A DNA stretch of 64,000 bases, from assembly GCA_045629585.1 (NCBI GenBank), contig JAZQRM010000021.1, forward strand, positions 62,001-126,000. The letters run 5' to 3'. The notes under the pieces were generated by a model. The model worked only from the letters and a program-made list of their open reading frames with translations. It was not told where the DNA came from and did not search any database. This document shows, one piece after another, positions 1 through 9,663 of the stretch; position 1 is the stretch's first letter, and each line of letters begins with the position of its first letter. Position numbers and translations under genes: made by a program. This DNA is from Taishania sp045629585. Its GTDB lineage: Bacteria; Bacteroidota; Bacteroidia; Flavobacteriales_D; Crocinitomicaceae.

Positions 1-1
1 T

Positions 2-1327
2 GGTGCTGGATTATTTTCATTAACTGGTATAGCTGCTGCTGAGCATGCGGGTCCAGCTGTAACTATTTCATTTATTGTAGCTGCTATTGGATGTGCGTTT
101 GCTGGCTTGTGTTATGCTGAGTTTGCCTCTATGATTCCTGTTGCGGGTAGTGCTTATACATACGCCTATGCAACTATGGGGGAGTTTATGGCTTGGATTA
201 TTGGCTGGGATTTAATTTTGGAATACGCTTTAGGTGCAGCAACGGTAGGTGTTAGTTGGTCTCAATATTTGAATAAATTTTTAGAGTTTTATGGAGTTTA
301 TATTCCAGATTATTTAACCAAAGGTCCATGGGAAGGTGGAGTTATTAATCTTCCTGCGATTATAATTGTGGCTTTATTATCTCTGATTTTGATTCGTGGT
401 ACTAAAGAATCAGCATTTATTAATAACATATTGGTGGTGGTTAAAGTAGCAGTTGTACTATTGTTTATAATATTAGGGTGGCAATATATGAATCCGGATT
501 ATCATATTCCTTTTATTCCAGAATATAAAGCGGCACATGTAGATCCAATTTCGAAGGAGATTGTTCCAGCATTTGGTGGTTGGACGGGCATTGCAGCTGG
601 AGCGGCTATGGTATTTTTTGCATTTATTGGTTTTGATGCTGTATCGACAGCTGCCCAAGAAGCTAAAAACCCACAAAAAGGGATGCCAATAGGTATAATT
701 GGTTCTTTAATTATTTGTACAATATTGTACGTGCTATTTTCCTATGTGATGACGGGATTGGTACCATTCTCAGATTTTAAAGGTAATGCATCACCAGCAG
801 CAACTGCGTTTGCAGCAACCCCTTATACATTCCTGCAACAGGGACTTATTGTAGCCATATTAGCTGGTTATACTTCGGTGATTATGGTGATGTTGTTGGG
901 ACAAAGCCGTGTTTTTTACTCGATGAGTGTTGACGGCTTATTGCCTAGATTGTTCAGTGATCTTCATCCTAAGTTTAAAACACCATGGAAGACCAATATT
1001 TTCTTTCTGCTCTTTATTGCTCTTTTTGCCGGATTTGTTCCTGTTAAAGAGTTAGGACACATGGTTTCTATTGGGACTTTATTGGCTTTTGCATTAGTTT
1101 GCATAGGTGTATTGATCTTACGTAAAAAAATGCCAGATGCACCACGAGCGTTTAAAGTACCATTTGTACCATGGATTCCAATATTAGGTATAATTATGTG
1201 TCTTTATTTGATGGTAGCTTTACCTTTAGAAAGTTGGATTCGTTTGATCGTTTGGATGATTTTAGGGATTGCGATTTATTTTATTTATAGTAAAAGGCAC
1301 AGTAAGTTGAACAACAATAACAAGTGA
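2..1327 (+). CDS. APC-family amino acid permease (5' end cut by window)
   Basis: Inner-membrane amino acid transporter of the APC superfamily, closest in feel to the cationic amino acid (CAT/YfnA) branch. The reading frame is open from base 2, so the gene begins outside the window. 441 residues are visible. The first residues, GAGLF, match the glycine-rich unwound part of TM1 that binds substrate in this family. About eleven hydrophobic segments follow, with typical landmarks: AEFASMIPVAGSAYTY (TM2-3), GFDAVSTAAQEAKNPQ (TM6 and the loop after it) and GQSRVFYSMSVDG. It ends with a short charged tail and is followed by a terminator. Substrate cannot be fixed from sequence alone. Confidence 0.9.
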   Translation, partial: GAGLFSLTGIAAAEHAGPAVTISFIVAAIGCAFAGLCYAEFASMIPVAGSAYTYAYATMGEFMAWIIGWDLILEYALGAATVGVSWSQYLNKFLEFYGVYIPDYLTKGPWEGGVINLPAIIIVALLSLILIRGTKESAFINNILVVVKVAVVLLFIILGWQYMNPDYHIPFIPEYKAAHVDPISKEIVPAFGGWTGIAAGAAMVFFAFIGFDAVSTAAQEAKNPQKGMPIGIIGSLIICTILYVLFSYVMTGLVPFSDFKGNASPAATAFAATPYTFLQQGLIVAILAGYTSVIMVMLLGQSRVFYSMSVDGLLPRLFSDLHPKFKTPWKTNIFFLLFIALFAGFVPVKELGHMVSIGTLLAFALVCIGVLILRKKMPDAPRAFKVPFVPWIPILGIIMCLYLMVALPLESWIRLIVWMILGIAIYFIYSKRHSKLNNNNK

Positions 1328-1376
1328 TCGATGGATGATTAATGTTAAATAAGTAATAATTTTTTGAATCTTTATG

Positions 1377-1411
1377 AAAAGGTTAGAACAATTTGTTCTG
1401 ACCTTTTTTAT
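1377..1411 (+). terminator. Intrinsic terminator after the permease
   Basis: Arms AAAAGGTTAGAACA and TGTTCTGACCTTTT pair over 14 positions (one G-T pair) around a three-base loop and run into a T tract. It separates the permease from the efflux operon. The remaining bases up to the adaptor start are AT-rich, and I see no clear promoter match there. Confidence 0.8.
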
Positions 1412-1587
1412 ATTTAATGGGTTAAGGATATTGATTAAAGTGTAGTGAAATTTAAAATAGGATTTTTGTTTCAATGTAAGTTCCTTCTTAAATGATTTGT
1501 TTGTAGCAAATATATTAAGTATATTAGCTTCTAAGATAAAAACACACCTTTTAGCCTTCCTTATCAAAACTTTAACAATAGGATTTA

Positions 1588-2715
1588 ATGAACATGATTA
1601 GGAACATAGTAAAAATAGCTCTATCGTTTATTACACTTTTTTTATTTGCGTGTAACGGCAAAACGGATAATGCGGATCCGTATATGTATCTTCCTGCCTT
1701 AACGGTTGATACAACCACTGCTAAAACCGTAAAAGATTATATTGGCACCATTGAAGGTAAATTGAATATTGAAATTCGTTCTCAAGTGGAAGGGATTTTA
1801 GAAGAAATTTATGCTGATGAAGGTCAGTATGTTACAAAAGGACAACCTCTTTTTCGTATTAATCCTCTTCCTTATCAAGAGATTTTAAATAACGCAGTGG
1901 CAACAGAAAATGTTGAAAAAGCTAAACTAAAGAACGCTAAACTAGAGGTTGATCGCATGCGTCCTTTGATTGAAAATGAAGTAATTGCAGAAGTTCAGCT
2001 TAAAGCAGTTTTAGCGAATTATGAAGTTGCTCAAGCCTCACTTGCTCGTGCTACAGCTGCTGTTGCTAGTGCAAAAATTAATCTTGATTTTACGATAATC
2101 AAAGCACCTGTTCAAGGATACATAGGTTTAATCCCAAAACGTATAGGTAACTTGATTAACAGAGGTGAGAAAACACCATTGACTGTCCTGTCAGATGTTC
2201 GGGAAGTGTATGTGTATTTTAGTATGTCAGAGTCTGATTATTTATATTTTACTAAAAATAAAACAATTATTGACGATTCGACTCGTAACTCCCTTGGTTC
2301 AATATTACCAGAAGCAACTTTATTTTTAGCAGATGGATTGGAATACGGACAAAAAGGAATCGTAGATGCAGTTTCTGGACAAGTAAACCGTAGTACAGGA
2401 TCTATTTCATTGCGTGCTTCTTTCCCTAACTCTGCTGAAATGATGCGGTCGGGGAACTCTGCAACTATTCAGTTAACAGAAGCAAAATCCAATGTTATTT
2501 TGGTGCCTCAAGAGGCAATCATCACTATACAGGATAAAAATTTCGTTTATACCATTGATAAGCATAGTAAGGCTAGATTGACAGCGATTCAATTAGATGG
2601 TGTATCGGGTAAAAATTATATAGTTTCCAGTGGATTGAATCGTGGTGATGTTGTCATTATTACTGGTTTCCATAAAATTGAAGAAGGATCTTTGGTGAAA
2701 CCCAAAAAAGACTAA
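1588..2715 (+). CDS. RND efflux periplasmic adaptor (MFP/HlyD-type lipoprotein)
   Basis: Membrane-fusion subunit that joins an RND pump to its outer-membrane channel. The N-terminus is a lipoprotein signal with lipobox LFAC and the modified Cys at residue 22. The barrel/lipoyl part begins near RSQVEGILEEIYADEGQYV, followed by a long helical hairpin rich in Ala/Glu/Lys (about residues 95-165), the second lipoyl half (FTIIKAPVQGYIG), a beta barrel and a membrane-proximal domain ending GFHKIEEGSLV. 375 residues is normal for the AcrA family. ATG codons occur at 1588 and 1594; either gives a workable signal peptide. It is three bases upstream of the pump gene, so the two are surely co-transcribed. 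Confidence 0.93.
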   Translation: MNMIRNIVKIALSFITLFLFACNGKTDNADPYMYLPALTVDTTTAKTVKDYIGTIEGKLNIEIRSQVEGILEEIYADEGQYVTKGQPLFRINPLPYQEILNNAVATENVEKAKLKNAKLEVDRMRPLIENEVIAEVQLKAVLANYEVAQASLARATAAVASAKINLDFTIIKAPVQGYIGLIPKRIGNLINRGEKTPLTVLSDVREVYVYFSMSESDYLYFTKNKTIIDDSTRNSLGSILPEATLFLADGLEYGQKGIVDAVSGQVNRSTGSISLRASFPNSAEMMRSGNSATIQLTEAKSNVILVPQEAIITIQDKNFVYTIDKHSKARLTAIQLDGVSGKNYIVSSGLNRGDVVIITGFHKIEEGSLVKPKKD

Positions 2716-2718
2716 ATC

Positions 2719-5700
2719 ATGCTTAAAAATATTATAACTAAGCCAATATTGGCGACTGTATTGTCGTTGATTGTCGTTTTATTAGGATTGATGGGGATGG
2801 GCAAGTTGCCAATTACCCGTTTTCCTGAGATCGCGCCACCAAGTGTGCAAGTCAGTGTTACTTATCCTGGCGCAAGTGCTGAAACCGTAGCTCAATCTGT
2901 TCTTTTACCAATAGAAGAGGCTATAAATGGGGTGGATAACATGACTTATATTGAGTCACGTGCTTCAAATAGTGGTGCTGGAACAATAAATGTTTATTTT
3001 AAATCGGGAACGAATCCTGATCAAGCTGCTGTAAATGTGAACACACGCGTTTCAAGGGCGAATAGTCAAATTCCTGCGGAGGTAATTGAAGCAGGTGTTT
3101 CCGTAATACCAAGGCAACGTGGTAATATAATGACCATTAATATTTTTAGTGATCATCCCGATCGAGTGTATGACGAAACCTTTTTACAAGCATTTTCTCA
3201 AATAAGTTTAAATCGTGAAATTCTTAGGGTTAGTGGAGTGGCTGCGGTGAGTAGAGTCGGTGCGCGAGATTATTCGATGAGAGTGTGGCTTAATCCCGAA
3301 AGAGTGGCTGCTTATGGATTAACACCTCAGGAAGTAATTAAGTCCATTCGCGATCAAAATTTTGAGATTGCTCCGGGTAAATTTGGAGAGACTTCTGATG
3401 AAGTGTTTGAAACGCTTATTCGACATAGTGGACGGTTTTCACTACCGGAAGAATATGAAAATCTTGCAATACGGACAAATAATGACGGATCGGTTCTTTA
3501 TCTTAAAGATATTGCAAGGGTTGAATTTGGTGCATCCAATGTAGGTTCCGATAATTCCGTGAATGGATTCCCGGGGTTAACCTTAAATATTACACAAACT
3601 GCAGGATCGAACGCCAGAGATATAGACATTGAAGTTAGAAAAGTGTTGGAAAGGTTGCAAAAAACATTTCCAGCTTCTATAAAATATGATATTACCTATT
3701 CTGTCAAAGATCAAATTGATGCTTCGATTAACCAAGTGAAGTCGACATTGTTTGAAGCTTTTATTTTGGTTTTCATTATTGTATTTATCTTTTTGCAAGA
3801 TTTTCGATCTACGATTATTCCAGTAATTGCAATTCCTGTTTCGCTCGTTGGAACCTTCTTTTTCATCTATTTACTCGGATTTTCTATTAACGTATTAACC
3901 ATGTTTGCGATGGTACTCGCGATTGGAATTGTTGTGGATGATGCCATTGTTGTAGTCGAAGCTATTCATGAGAAAATGCATTTGACAGGAATGAAAGCTA
4001 AGCAAGCAACTATTGAAACGATGGGGGAGATTAAGAAAGCAATTCTTTCTATTACGATGGTTATGGCAGCGGTTTTTGTGCCTGTTGGTTTTATGGAGGG
4101 ACCCGCTGGGATTTTCTACGAGCAATTTGCTTATACTTTAGCTATCGCAATTTTAATTTCAGCCTTTAATGCGTTAACGCTTACACCAGCTTTGTGTGCA
4201 TTGTTTTTGAAACCAGGAACTCATGATAGAAAATTTGTGAAAGGCGGAAATCCAATTCTCAATAAATTGCAAGGATGGTTATCTCTTTTCTTTGAAAAGT
4301 TTAATAAATTCTTTGATCAATTTACAAATTGGTATGGAAGTAAAATTCAGTTTTTTCTAACGAATAAAAAGTACGTCCTTTTAATTCTATTGGTTTCCTT
4401 TGGATTAGGTTTTACTTTAATGAAATTAACACCAAAAGAGTTCATTCCAACCGAAGATGATAGTTTTATTACCTTTTCAATGGCTATGCAACCCGGAGCG
4501 TCTTTGTCCAGAACGAAAAAGACATTATTGAAGGCGGAGCAGATATTGAAGAATAGAGATGAAATTCTAGGAATGACAACTATTTCAGGTTACAATACTG
4601 TGGATGGAAACGCAAGCCCTTCTTTCGCTGTTGGTTATATAAATTTAAAACCAATTAGTGAACGAGGGACCGTTAAAAATGTCGATAAATTAATAAAAGA
4701 CATTCGTTCCGATTTGGAAGGAATAGATGAGGCAACTTTTCAGGTATTTCCTAGACCAACTGTTCAAGGGTTTGGTGATTTTAGTGGAGTAGAAATCATG
4801 CTCCAAGATAAAATGACAGGTAGTTTTCAGCAGTTTGATGATGTTGCTCAAGAATTTATTGAAAAGCTAAATGAAGACCCATCTGTTTCAAGAGCATTTA
4901 CGTCCTTTAACGCAAAGTTTCCGCAGTATATAATGGATATCAATTATGTAAAAGCGCGTACACTAGGTGTAAATGTAAAAGAGTTAATGAATACCATTCG
5001 TGCGTATTATGGGCGTGTGCAAGCTGGAGATTTTAGTCGCTTTGGTCGTCAATACCGTGTGTATATGCAAGCGGATATCGATTATAGAACGGATCCTTCA
5101 ACATTTTCTAACATATTTGTCAAGAATAGTTCAGGGGAGATGTTACCAGCCAATACACTAGTTACACTTCGAGCTGTACAAGGACCAGAAACGGTGAATC
5201 GATTTAATCTATTTAATGCAATTTCTATTAAAATAACTCCATCAGAAGGAAGCAGCACAGGGGATGTACTTAGTGCTGTTGAAAAAATATCAAAAGAATT
5301 GCCAGCAAATTACGGATATGCTTTAACAGGGCTCGCTTTAGAAGAAAAGGAATCAAGTAGTCAGACTACTTTGATTTTTGGAATTTCATTCTTATTCATA
5401 TTTCTTTTGCTTGCCGCTCAGTATGAAAGTTTCTTGTTGCCTTTTGCAATCTTGCTTTCAGTACCAACTGGATTCGTTGGTGTATTTGGTTTAATTAATC
5501 TTGTTGGTGTCACTAACAATATTTATGTGCAAGTAGGTATTATTATGCTGATTGGATTATTGGCTAAAAATGCAATCTTGATTGTCGAATTTGCATTGCA
5601 ACAACGACGTGAAGGTAAAAGCATTGCCGAAGCTGCTAAAATGGGTGCTCTTCTTAGAATTCGACCGATATTAATGACATCTTTTGCATTTGTTGCTGGA

Positions 5701-5880
5701 TTAGTCCCTTTAATGTTTACTGTCGGGCCTTCAGCTAAAGGAAATCACTCTATTTCTTTTAGTACCGCAGGTGGAATGTTAGCAGGTGTTTTCATTGGTA
5801 TTTTTGTTATCCCAATATTATTCGCTGTATTTCAATCGTTAGATGAAAGAATTAAAACAAAATTTAAGAATGAAAATTAG
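2719..5880 (+). CDS. RND multidrug efflux permease, HAE1/AcrB family
   Basis: Proton-driven inner-membrane pump, 1053 residues, the standard length for the hydrophobe/amphiphile (HAE1) class. Twelve membrane segments surround two large periplasmic loops. The proton-relay residues are intact: the acidic pair D407-D408 in TM4 (GIVVDDAIVVVE) and the TM10 lysine in GLLAKNAILIVEF (about K950). The N-terminus has the usual short TM1 and TITRFPEIAPP-like segment, and GEMLPANTLVTL in the second periplasmic half. Middle gene of the adaptor-pump-channel operon. Likely exports hydrophobic drugs, bile-type detergents or dyes, but the substrate is not predictable here. Confidence 0.95.
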   Translation: MLKNIITKPILATVLSLIVVLLGLMGMGKLPITRFPEIAPPSVQVSVTYPGASAETVAQSVLLPIEEAINGVDNMTYIESRASNSGAGTINVYFKSGTNPDQAAVNVNTRVSRANSQIPAEVIEAGVSVIPRQRGNIMTINIFSDHPDRVYDETFLQAFSQISLNREILRVSGVAAVSRVGARDYSMRVWLNPERVAAYGLTPQEVIKSIRDQNFEIAPGKFGETSDEVFETLIRHSGRFSLPEEYENLAIRTNNDGSVLYLKDIARVEFGASNVGSDNSVNGFPGLTLNITQTAGSNARDIDIEVRKVLERLQKTFPASIKYDITYSVKDQIDASINQVKSTLFEAFILVFIIVFIFLQDFRSTIIPVIAIPVSLVGTFFFIYLLGFSINVLTMFAMVLAIGIVVDDAIVVVEAIHEKMHLTGMKAKQATIETMGEIKKAILSITMVMAAVFVPVGFMEGPAGIFYEQFAYTLAIAILISAFNALTLTPALCALFLKPGTHDRKFVKGGNPILNKLQGWLSLFFEKFNKFFDQFTNWYGSKIQFFLTNKKYVLLILLVSFGLGFTLMKLTPKEFIPTEDDSFITFSMAMQPGASLSRTKKTLLKAEQILKNRDEILGMTTISGYNTVDGNASPSFAVGYINLKPISERGTVKNVDKLIKDIRSDLEGIDEATFQVFPRPTVQGFGDFSGVEIMLQDKMTGSFQQFDDVAQEFIEKLNEDPSVSRAFTSFNAKFPQYIMDINYVKARTLGVNVKELMNTIRAYYGRVQAGDFSRFGRQYRVYMQADIDYRTDPSTFSNIFVKNSSGEMLPANTLVTLRAVQGPETVNRFNLFNAISIKITPSEGSSTGDVLSAVEKISKELPANYGYALTGLALEEKESSSQTTLIFGISFLFIFLLLAAQYESFLLPFAILLSVPTGFVGVFGLINLVGVTNNIYVQVGIIMLIGLLAKNAILIVEFALQQRREGKSIAEAAKMGALLRIRPILMTSFAFVAGLVPLMFTVGPSAKGNHSISFSTAGGMLAGVFIGIFVIPILFAVFQSLDERIKTKFKNEN

Positions 5881-7351
5881 TATTGTATATAAAATTGTTT
5901 TTATTTCTCTTTTTGTGGTTAGTTGTATGCCTCAAGGGAAATATATCCCGCCAACCTTCGAATTGTTGGATGAGTTTCGTGTAGCTGAAGTGAAAGCCAA
6001 ACAACAAGAGGTAATTTTTTCTGGTGACTCGATGGTTTATAAAATTGATTCTGCCAATTTAGCATGGAATCATTATTTCAAAGATCCGACTTTAGTAAAT
6101 CTTATTCAAAAAGGGTTAGAAAATAATTTTGATGTAAGACAAGCATTTAAGCGTGTTGAAATTGCTCGTCTAAGCTTTTCTCAATCTAAAATGGAATTTT
6201 TACCAAGTGTTTCTGGTACAATTGCAAACCCAAATTATCAATGGCGATCCGAAGATTTTTACTCTAATCCAGCTAGTAATTGGTATAATGAGTCCGGTGA
6301 ATCAGCTCCAAATACGATGTATATGTATACAGCCCAAAATATTACGGGTTTAAATTTTAAATGGGAAATTGACATTTGGGGTAACATTAGAAGTAAAAGA
6401 GCGGAAGAACTCAATGATTATTTAGCAACCAATGAAGGTAAAAATGCCGTTCAAACTAGACTGGTTACGAATATATCTTCAGGCTATTATAATCTTTTGA
6501 TGTTGTACGCTCAACTGGAGGTCGCTGAATCAAACTTTGCTTTATCTGAGCGAACTTTGAAAATGGTAGAATTACAGTTTAACTCAGGGAATACGACTGC
6601 TTTGGCAAAGCAACAGACAAGAGCACAAATGTTAGTAGCCAAGGCGTTGATTCCTCGTTTGAAACAACAGATTAGTCAACAAGAAAATGAGATTCAATTT
6701 CTAACGGGCGCTTTACCAAATGAAATCACCGTGGATCGAGCTATGTTTGATAATGTTTTTAATTCAATTGAACGTAATTATGTAATTCCCATGGAAATGG
6801 TGTCTTATAGACCTGACGTACGTAAAGCGGAATATGATTTATTATCCGCAAATGCTGCAGTTGGTGTGGCTCAAACCAATCAATATCCAAAATTGGTGAT
6901 TGACCTGGGATTTGGAGTGAATTCGATGTTGCCAAGGAATTGGTTCAATATCCCAGGCGCCTTATTTGGATCGGTTATTGGAAATTTAACCCAACCCATC
7001 TTCTCGAAAAGAAGGCTAAAAACAAAATTTGAACAAACAAAGATAGAACGTGAAATACGCGAGATTTCGCTACAAAAAGAAGTGTATGGTGCAGTGAACG
7101 AGATATCCAATGTTTTAACAACCATGAATGCATTAGATGAACAAATTTCTATAGCTAAGGAGCAAGTTGAGAATTCTAATCTAACCATAAAGCAGGCGAA
7201 TTTATTGTTTAATAGTGGATATGCAACCTATTTAGAAGTTATTAATGCACAAAGAGTGGCCTTAGAAAGTGAATTGAAGCTGAATCAATTAAAAGAAGAT
7301 CGTTTACAAATGAAAATCAAATTGTATCAAGCGCTTGGAGGTGGATGGTAA
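5870..7351 (+). CDS. Outer-membrane efflux channel lipoprotein (TolC/OprM-like)
   Basis: Outer-membrane factor of the RND system. I start it at the ATG at 5870, which overlaps the pump stop by 11 bases and gives a clean lipoprotein signal (FISLFVVSC, Cys 19); an earlier in-frame start at 5843 would bury the signal. The body, about 493 residues, has the two-fold repeat of the OEP family. Each half contains long coiled helices; the second half includes YRPDVRKAEYDLLSANAAVGVAQ and ends NSGYATYLEVINAQR. Export route: lipid-anchored trimer in the outer membrane contacting the adaptor. Third gene of the operon. Confidence 0.93.
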   Translation: MKISIVYKIVFISLFVVSCMPQGKYIPPTFELLDEFRVAEVKAKQQEVIFSGDSMVYKIDSANLAWNHYFKDPTLVNLIQKGLENNFDVRQAFKRVEIARLSFSQSKMEFLPSVSGTIANPNYQWRSEDFYSNPASNWYNESGESAPNTMYMYTAQNITGLNFKWEIDIWGNIRSKRAEELNDYLATNEGKNAVQTRLVTNISSGYYNLLMLYAQLEVAESNFALSERTLKMVELQFNSGNTTALAKQQTRAQMLVAKALIPRLKQQISQQENEIQFLTGALPNEITVDRAMFDNVFNSIERNYVIPMEMVSYRPDVRKAEYDLLSANAAVGVAQTNQYPKLVIDLGFGVNSMLPRNWFNIPGALFGSVIGNLTQPIFSKRRLKTKFEQTKIEREIREISLQKEVYGAVNEISNVLTTMNALDEQISIAKEQVENSNLTIKQANLLFNSGYATYLEVINAQRVALESELKLNQLKEDRLQMKIKLYQALGGGW

Positions 7352-7399
7352 TTTAACTTATGAATGAAAAGTATTTTGGTTTTTTACACGTAGAGTTCA

Positions 7400-7423
7400 A
7401 GATAACCATTACATTTGTTATCT
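7400..7423. promoter_or_regulatory. Inverted repeat around a -7 element upstream of the response regulator
   Basis: Perfect arms AGATAAC (7400-7406) and GTTATCT (7417-7423) flank a 10-base centre. The centre and right arm contain TACATTTG at 7410-7417, a full match to the Bacteroidota -7 consensus TAnnTTTG. No good TTG -33 element sits at the usual spacing, which would suit an activator-dependent promoter. The layout resembles an operator covering the promoter, possibly for autoregulation by the downstream LuxR-type regulator. This is inference from position only. Confidence 0.45.
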
Positions 7424-7438
7424 AAAATCATTCTAAAT

Positions 7439-8116
7439 ATGAACGTTGTTTTAGCAGAAGGAAATGACTTAGTACGGTTAGGATTGAAATCAGTGATTTC
7501 TACAATTCCATACGTGCAAATTATTGGTGAAGCTCGTGATAATGAAGAGTGTTTAAAATTAATGTCAAGCTGTAAACCAGATGTGATAATTATCGATTAC
7601 ACTTCGTGTGGATTCAACATTGATGTCATTCCAAAAGTACTTTCAAAATCTCATGACTCTAAAGTTTTAGCCATTACACCAGAACAAAGCGCATCAACAT
7701 TGGTACATGCTTTAAAATCAGGTGTATATAGCTATGTAAAGAAAGATTGTTCGTTAGAAGAAATTGTAGACGCTGTGAAAGAAACTGGACACGGAAAAAA
7801 ATTCTTTTGTGGTCAAATTCTAGAAACGATTCAAAAGTCCTCCATCGATATTGAGCATATCGACACCTCTGAAATTTTCACTTGTGATCCTATTGTGCTA
7901 ACAGAAAGAGAAATTGAAATCATAAAGCTAATTGCTGAAGGATTAACCAACTTACAGATAGCCGAACAATTATTTTTAAGTGCGCATACAGTTAATACCC
8001 ATCGTAAAAATATCCTTTCTAAGTTAGGTGTTAAAAATACTGCAGGTATTGTTATGTATGCAGTAAAAGCAGAATTAATATCTCCAAATAAATTTCTCTT
8101 TCAAGCAGATATTTAA
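7439..8116 (+). CDS. Response regulator, NarL/FixJ (LuxR HTH) family
   Basis: Two-component output protein, 225 residues from the ATG at 7439 (an upstream TTG at 7415 lies inside the promoter repeat and is unlikely). The receiver domain has the phospho-acceptor D53 in VIIIDY and the conserved Lys in SYVKKD, while the acidic pocket is reduced to E7/D10. The C-terminal LuxR-type HTH runs from LTEREIEIIKLIAEG to TVNTHRKNILSKLGV. No sensor kinase is adjacent. It follows the efflux operon by 87 bases but has its own promoter-like element, so control of the pump is possible but unproven. Confidence 0.9.
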   Translation: MNVVLAEGNDLVRLGLKSVISTIPYVQIIGEARDNEECLKLMSSCKPDVIIIDYTSCGFNIDVIPKVLSKSHDSKVLAITPEQSASTLVHALKSGVYSYVKKDCSLEEIVDAVKETGHGKKFFCGQILETIQKSSIDIEHIDTSEIFTCDPIVLTEREIEIIKLIAEGLTNLQIAEQLFLSAHTVNTHRKNILSKLGVKNTAGIVMYAVKAELISPNKFLFQADI

Positions 8117-8137
8117 TATAAATATTTTTTATATCGT

Positions 8138-8168
8138 AGAGTCCTTATAGTATTAAGGACTCTTTTTT
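8138..8168. terminator. Terminator between convergent genes
   Basis: Arms AGAGTCCTTA and TAAGGACTCT form a perfect 10-bp stem with a 6-base loop, followed by a T run. It ends the response-regulator transcript; on the other strand it is followed by fewer T residues, so it is best as a plus-strand terminator. Confidence 0.85.
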
Positions 8169-9492
8169 ATTTCAGTTTAAATTCAAGTCTATTACCAAAT
8201 TGATTTAAAACAACGGTCTTTTTATCACTGTTGAAAGTGAATTTAGCATCTACCATAGGGTATTCAAAAATATTTATCTGTGTGGGAATGGTTGTAATGG
8301 AAGGTTGATTTTCTAGTTTTATTTTTAAACTATTTTGTTCTATATCTTTTTCTACCAAAAGCTTTAGTTTGTGTTGGGCGTTGTAATATTCACCAACATA
8401 TTTATCTAGTTTTTCAACTGGTACATTACAAAAAGAAATAGGAGTTGGCATCTTGATAAGATCACCAAAATACGCTGAAAGCATTGCAACGGCAATATCA
8501 TTCATTCCATTTACATACCCATTTAACGTGATCGCAAAAGCTAACGTATCACTATCAAAAAATCCTGTAATAGCCGAATAAGTATCTATTCCACCAGTAT
8601 GGCCGTAGGCAGAATTCAGTTTATAAGGAATTGGTAAAATTCCATAACCATAGTTAAATTGAAAGGTCTTCATCTGTTTCAAGCTCTTATCTGTAAGAAT
8701 TTCCCCTGTAAATAGAGCAGTCATGAAATGAGTTAACTCGGATGGAGTTGAAAGAATTCCGCCTGCACCTAGTAAATGAGAACTATTCGTAATGGGTTGG
8801 TTTATCCACTTTTGTTGAGGGAATGAATAAGTGATTGCTAGTGCTTCATTTTGTGCAGCTTCAATTGTAGTGCCTTCATATGTATTATTGAGCTGCAAAG
8901 GAATGGTAATCTTTTCATTTAAAATATTTTCATATTTTTTTTGATAAACCTTCTCGAGAATACAAGCTAAAAGATAATAGCCAGAGTTTGAGTATTCATA
9001 TTTAGTTCCAGGTTGAAATTGAGAAGGATAGTTTGATATAATGGAGATCAATTCATCTTGTAAAATGTTTTTTTCATTTCTTGTCCAAAATAAAGAATCG
9101 TTCGTGAAGTTATAAATTCCGGCAGTATGTCTTAATAAATGTTCAATTGTGATCTTTTTACTATTGGGTAGGGAGGGAAAAAACTTACTTACTTTGTCTG
9201 TTGTCTTCAATTTCTTATCTTCTACCGCCAACATGATTAGTGTGGCAGTAAATGTTTTTGAAATAGAGCCAATTCTGAACTTTGTACCTGACTGAACGTT
9301 GCTCATCGATTCTCCAATTTGTCCAAATTGACGGTCGAAAATGATTTGATCATTTTTTCTTAGTGCGACACTTCCAGAGAAAAGATTATAATGTTCAATT
9401 GAATCAAAATAATTAGATAAGTTTTCAAATTTATTTTGAGCAAATAGAGAGGAGTTAAGACTAATGAAAAGAAATAGAATACGAATTTTCAT
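8167..9492 (-). CDS. Secreted serine hydrolase, class C beta-lactamase fold
   Basis: Serine hydrolase of the beta-lactamase/DD-peptidase (Beta-lactamase, PF00144-type) family, 441 residues. An N-terminal signal peptide ends near SLFAQ. Catalytic motifs are all visible: S76-I-S-K79 (SxxK, nucleophile and base), Y-S-N in KYEYSNSGYYLL (YxN) and H-T-G in YGHTGG (third motif). A C-terminal beta-rich region of about 100 residues (from about VEKLDKYVGEYY) resembles the lipocalin-like tails common in such hydrolases. Likely acts in the periplasm on peptides, peptidoglycan stems or esters; actual beta-lactam resistance is not implied. Confidence 0.88.
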   Translation of the reverse strand: MKIRILFLFISLNSSLFAQNKFENLSNYFDSIEHYNLFSGSVALRKNDQIIFDRQFGQIGESMSNVQSGTKFRIGSISKTFTATLIMLAVEDKKLKTTDKVSKFFPSLPNSKKITIEHLLRHTAGIYNFTNDSLFWTRNEKNILQDELISIISNYPSQFQPGTKYEYSNSGYYLLACILEKVYQKKYENILNEKITIPLQLNNTYEGTTIEAAQNEALAITYSFPQQKWINQPITNSSHLLGAGGILSTPSELTHFMTALFTGEILTDKSLKQMKTFQFNYGYGILPIPYKLNSAYGHTGGIDTYSAITGFFDSDTLAFAITLNGYVNGMNDIAVAMLSAYFGDLIKMPTPISFCNVPVEKLDKYVGEYYNAQHKLKLLVEKDIEQNSLKIKLENQPSITTIPTQINIFEYPMVDAKFTFNSDKKTVVLNQFGNRLEFKLK

Positions 9493-9610
9493 AAAAAATA
9501 CTGTTTAAATAAAAATAGAAAAGAAATATTGGATAAACAACGTTTTAGAAGGTGAGTAATCATTTATGATATAGCAATTTACTCAATTATCTATTGGCAT
9601 TCATAAATAG

Positions 9611-9640
9611 TTGATTTCAAGTGATATTTTTATAACTTTA
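9611..9640 (+). promoter_or_regulatory. Bacteroidota-type promoter
   Basis: TTG at 9611-9613 and TAACTTTA at 9633-9640 are separated by 19 bases, which is the housekeeping sigma spacing of this phylum (consensus TTG-N19-TAnnTTTG, last base differs). The start codon at 9664 lies 23 bases downstream of the -7 box. Confidence 0.7.
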
Positions 9641-9663
9641 CGCTTAAACTAAATATTTTTTTT

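Noticed and set aside
1262..1567. Minus-strand ORF over the permease end and spacer
   Set aside because: It runs through the terminator hairpin and overlaps coding sequence, and its translation is low-complexity Lys/Ile/Asn without any recognisable pattern.
8167..9492. Acquired beta-lactamase resistance gene
   Set aside because: The SxxK/YxN/HxG set is common to many serine hydrolases. Base composition and context are ordinary, with no mobile element near, so a resistance role is not supported.
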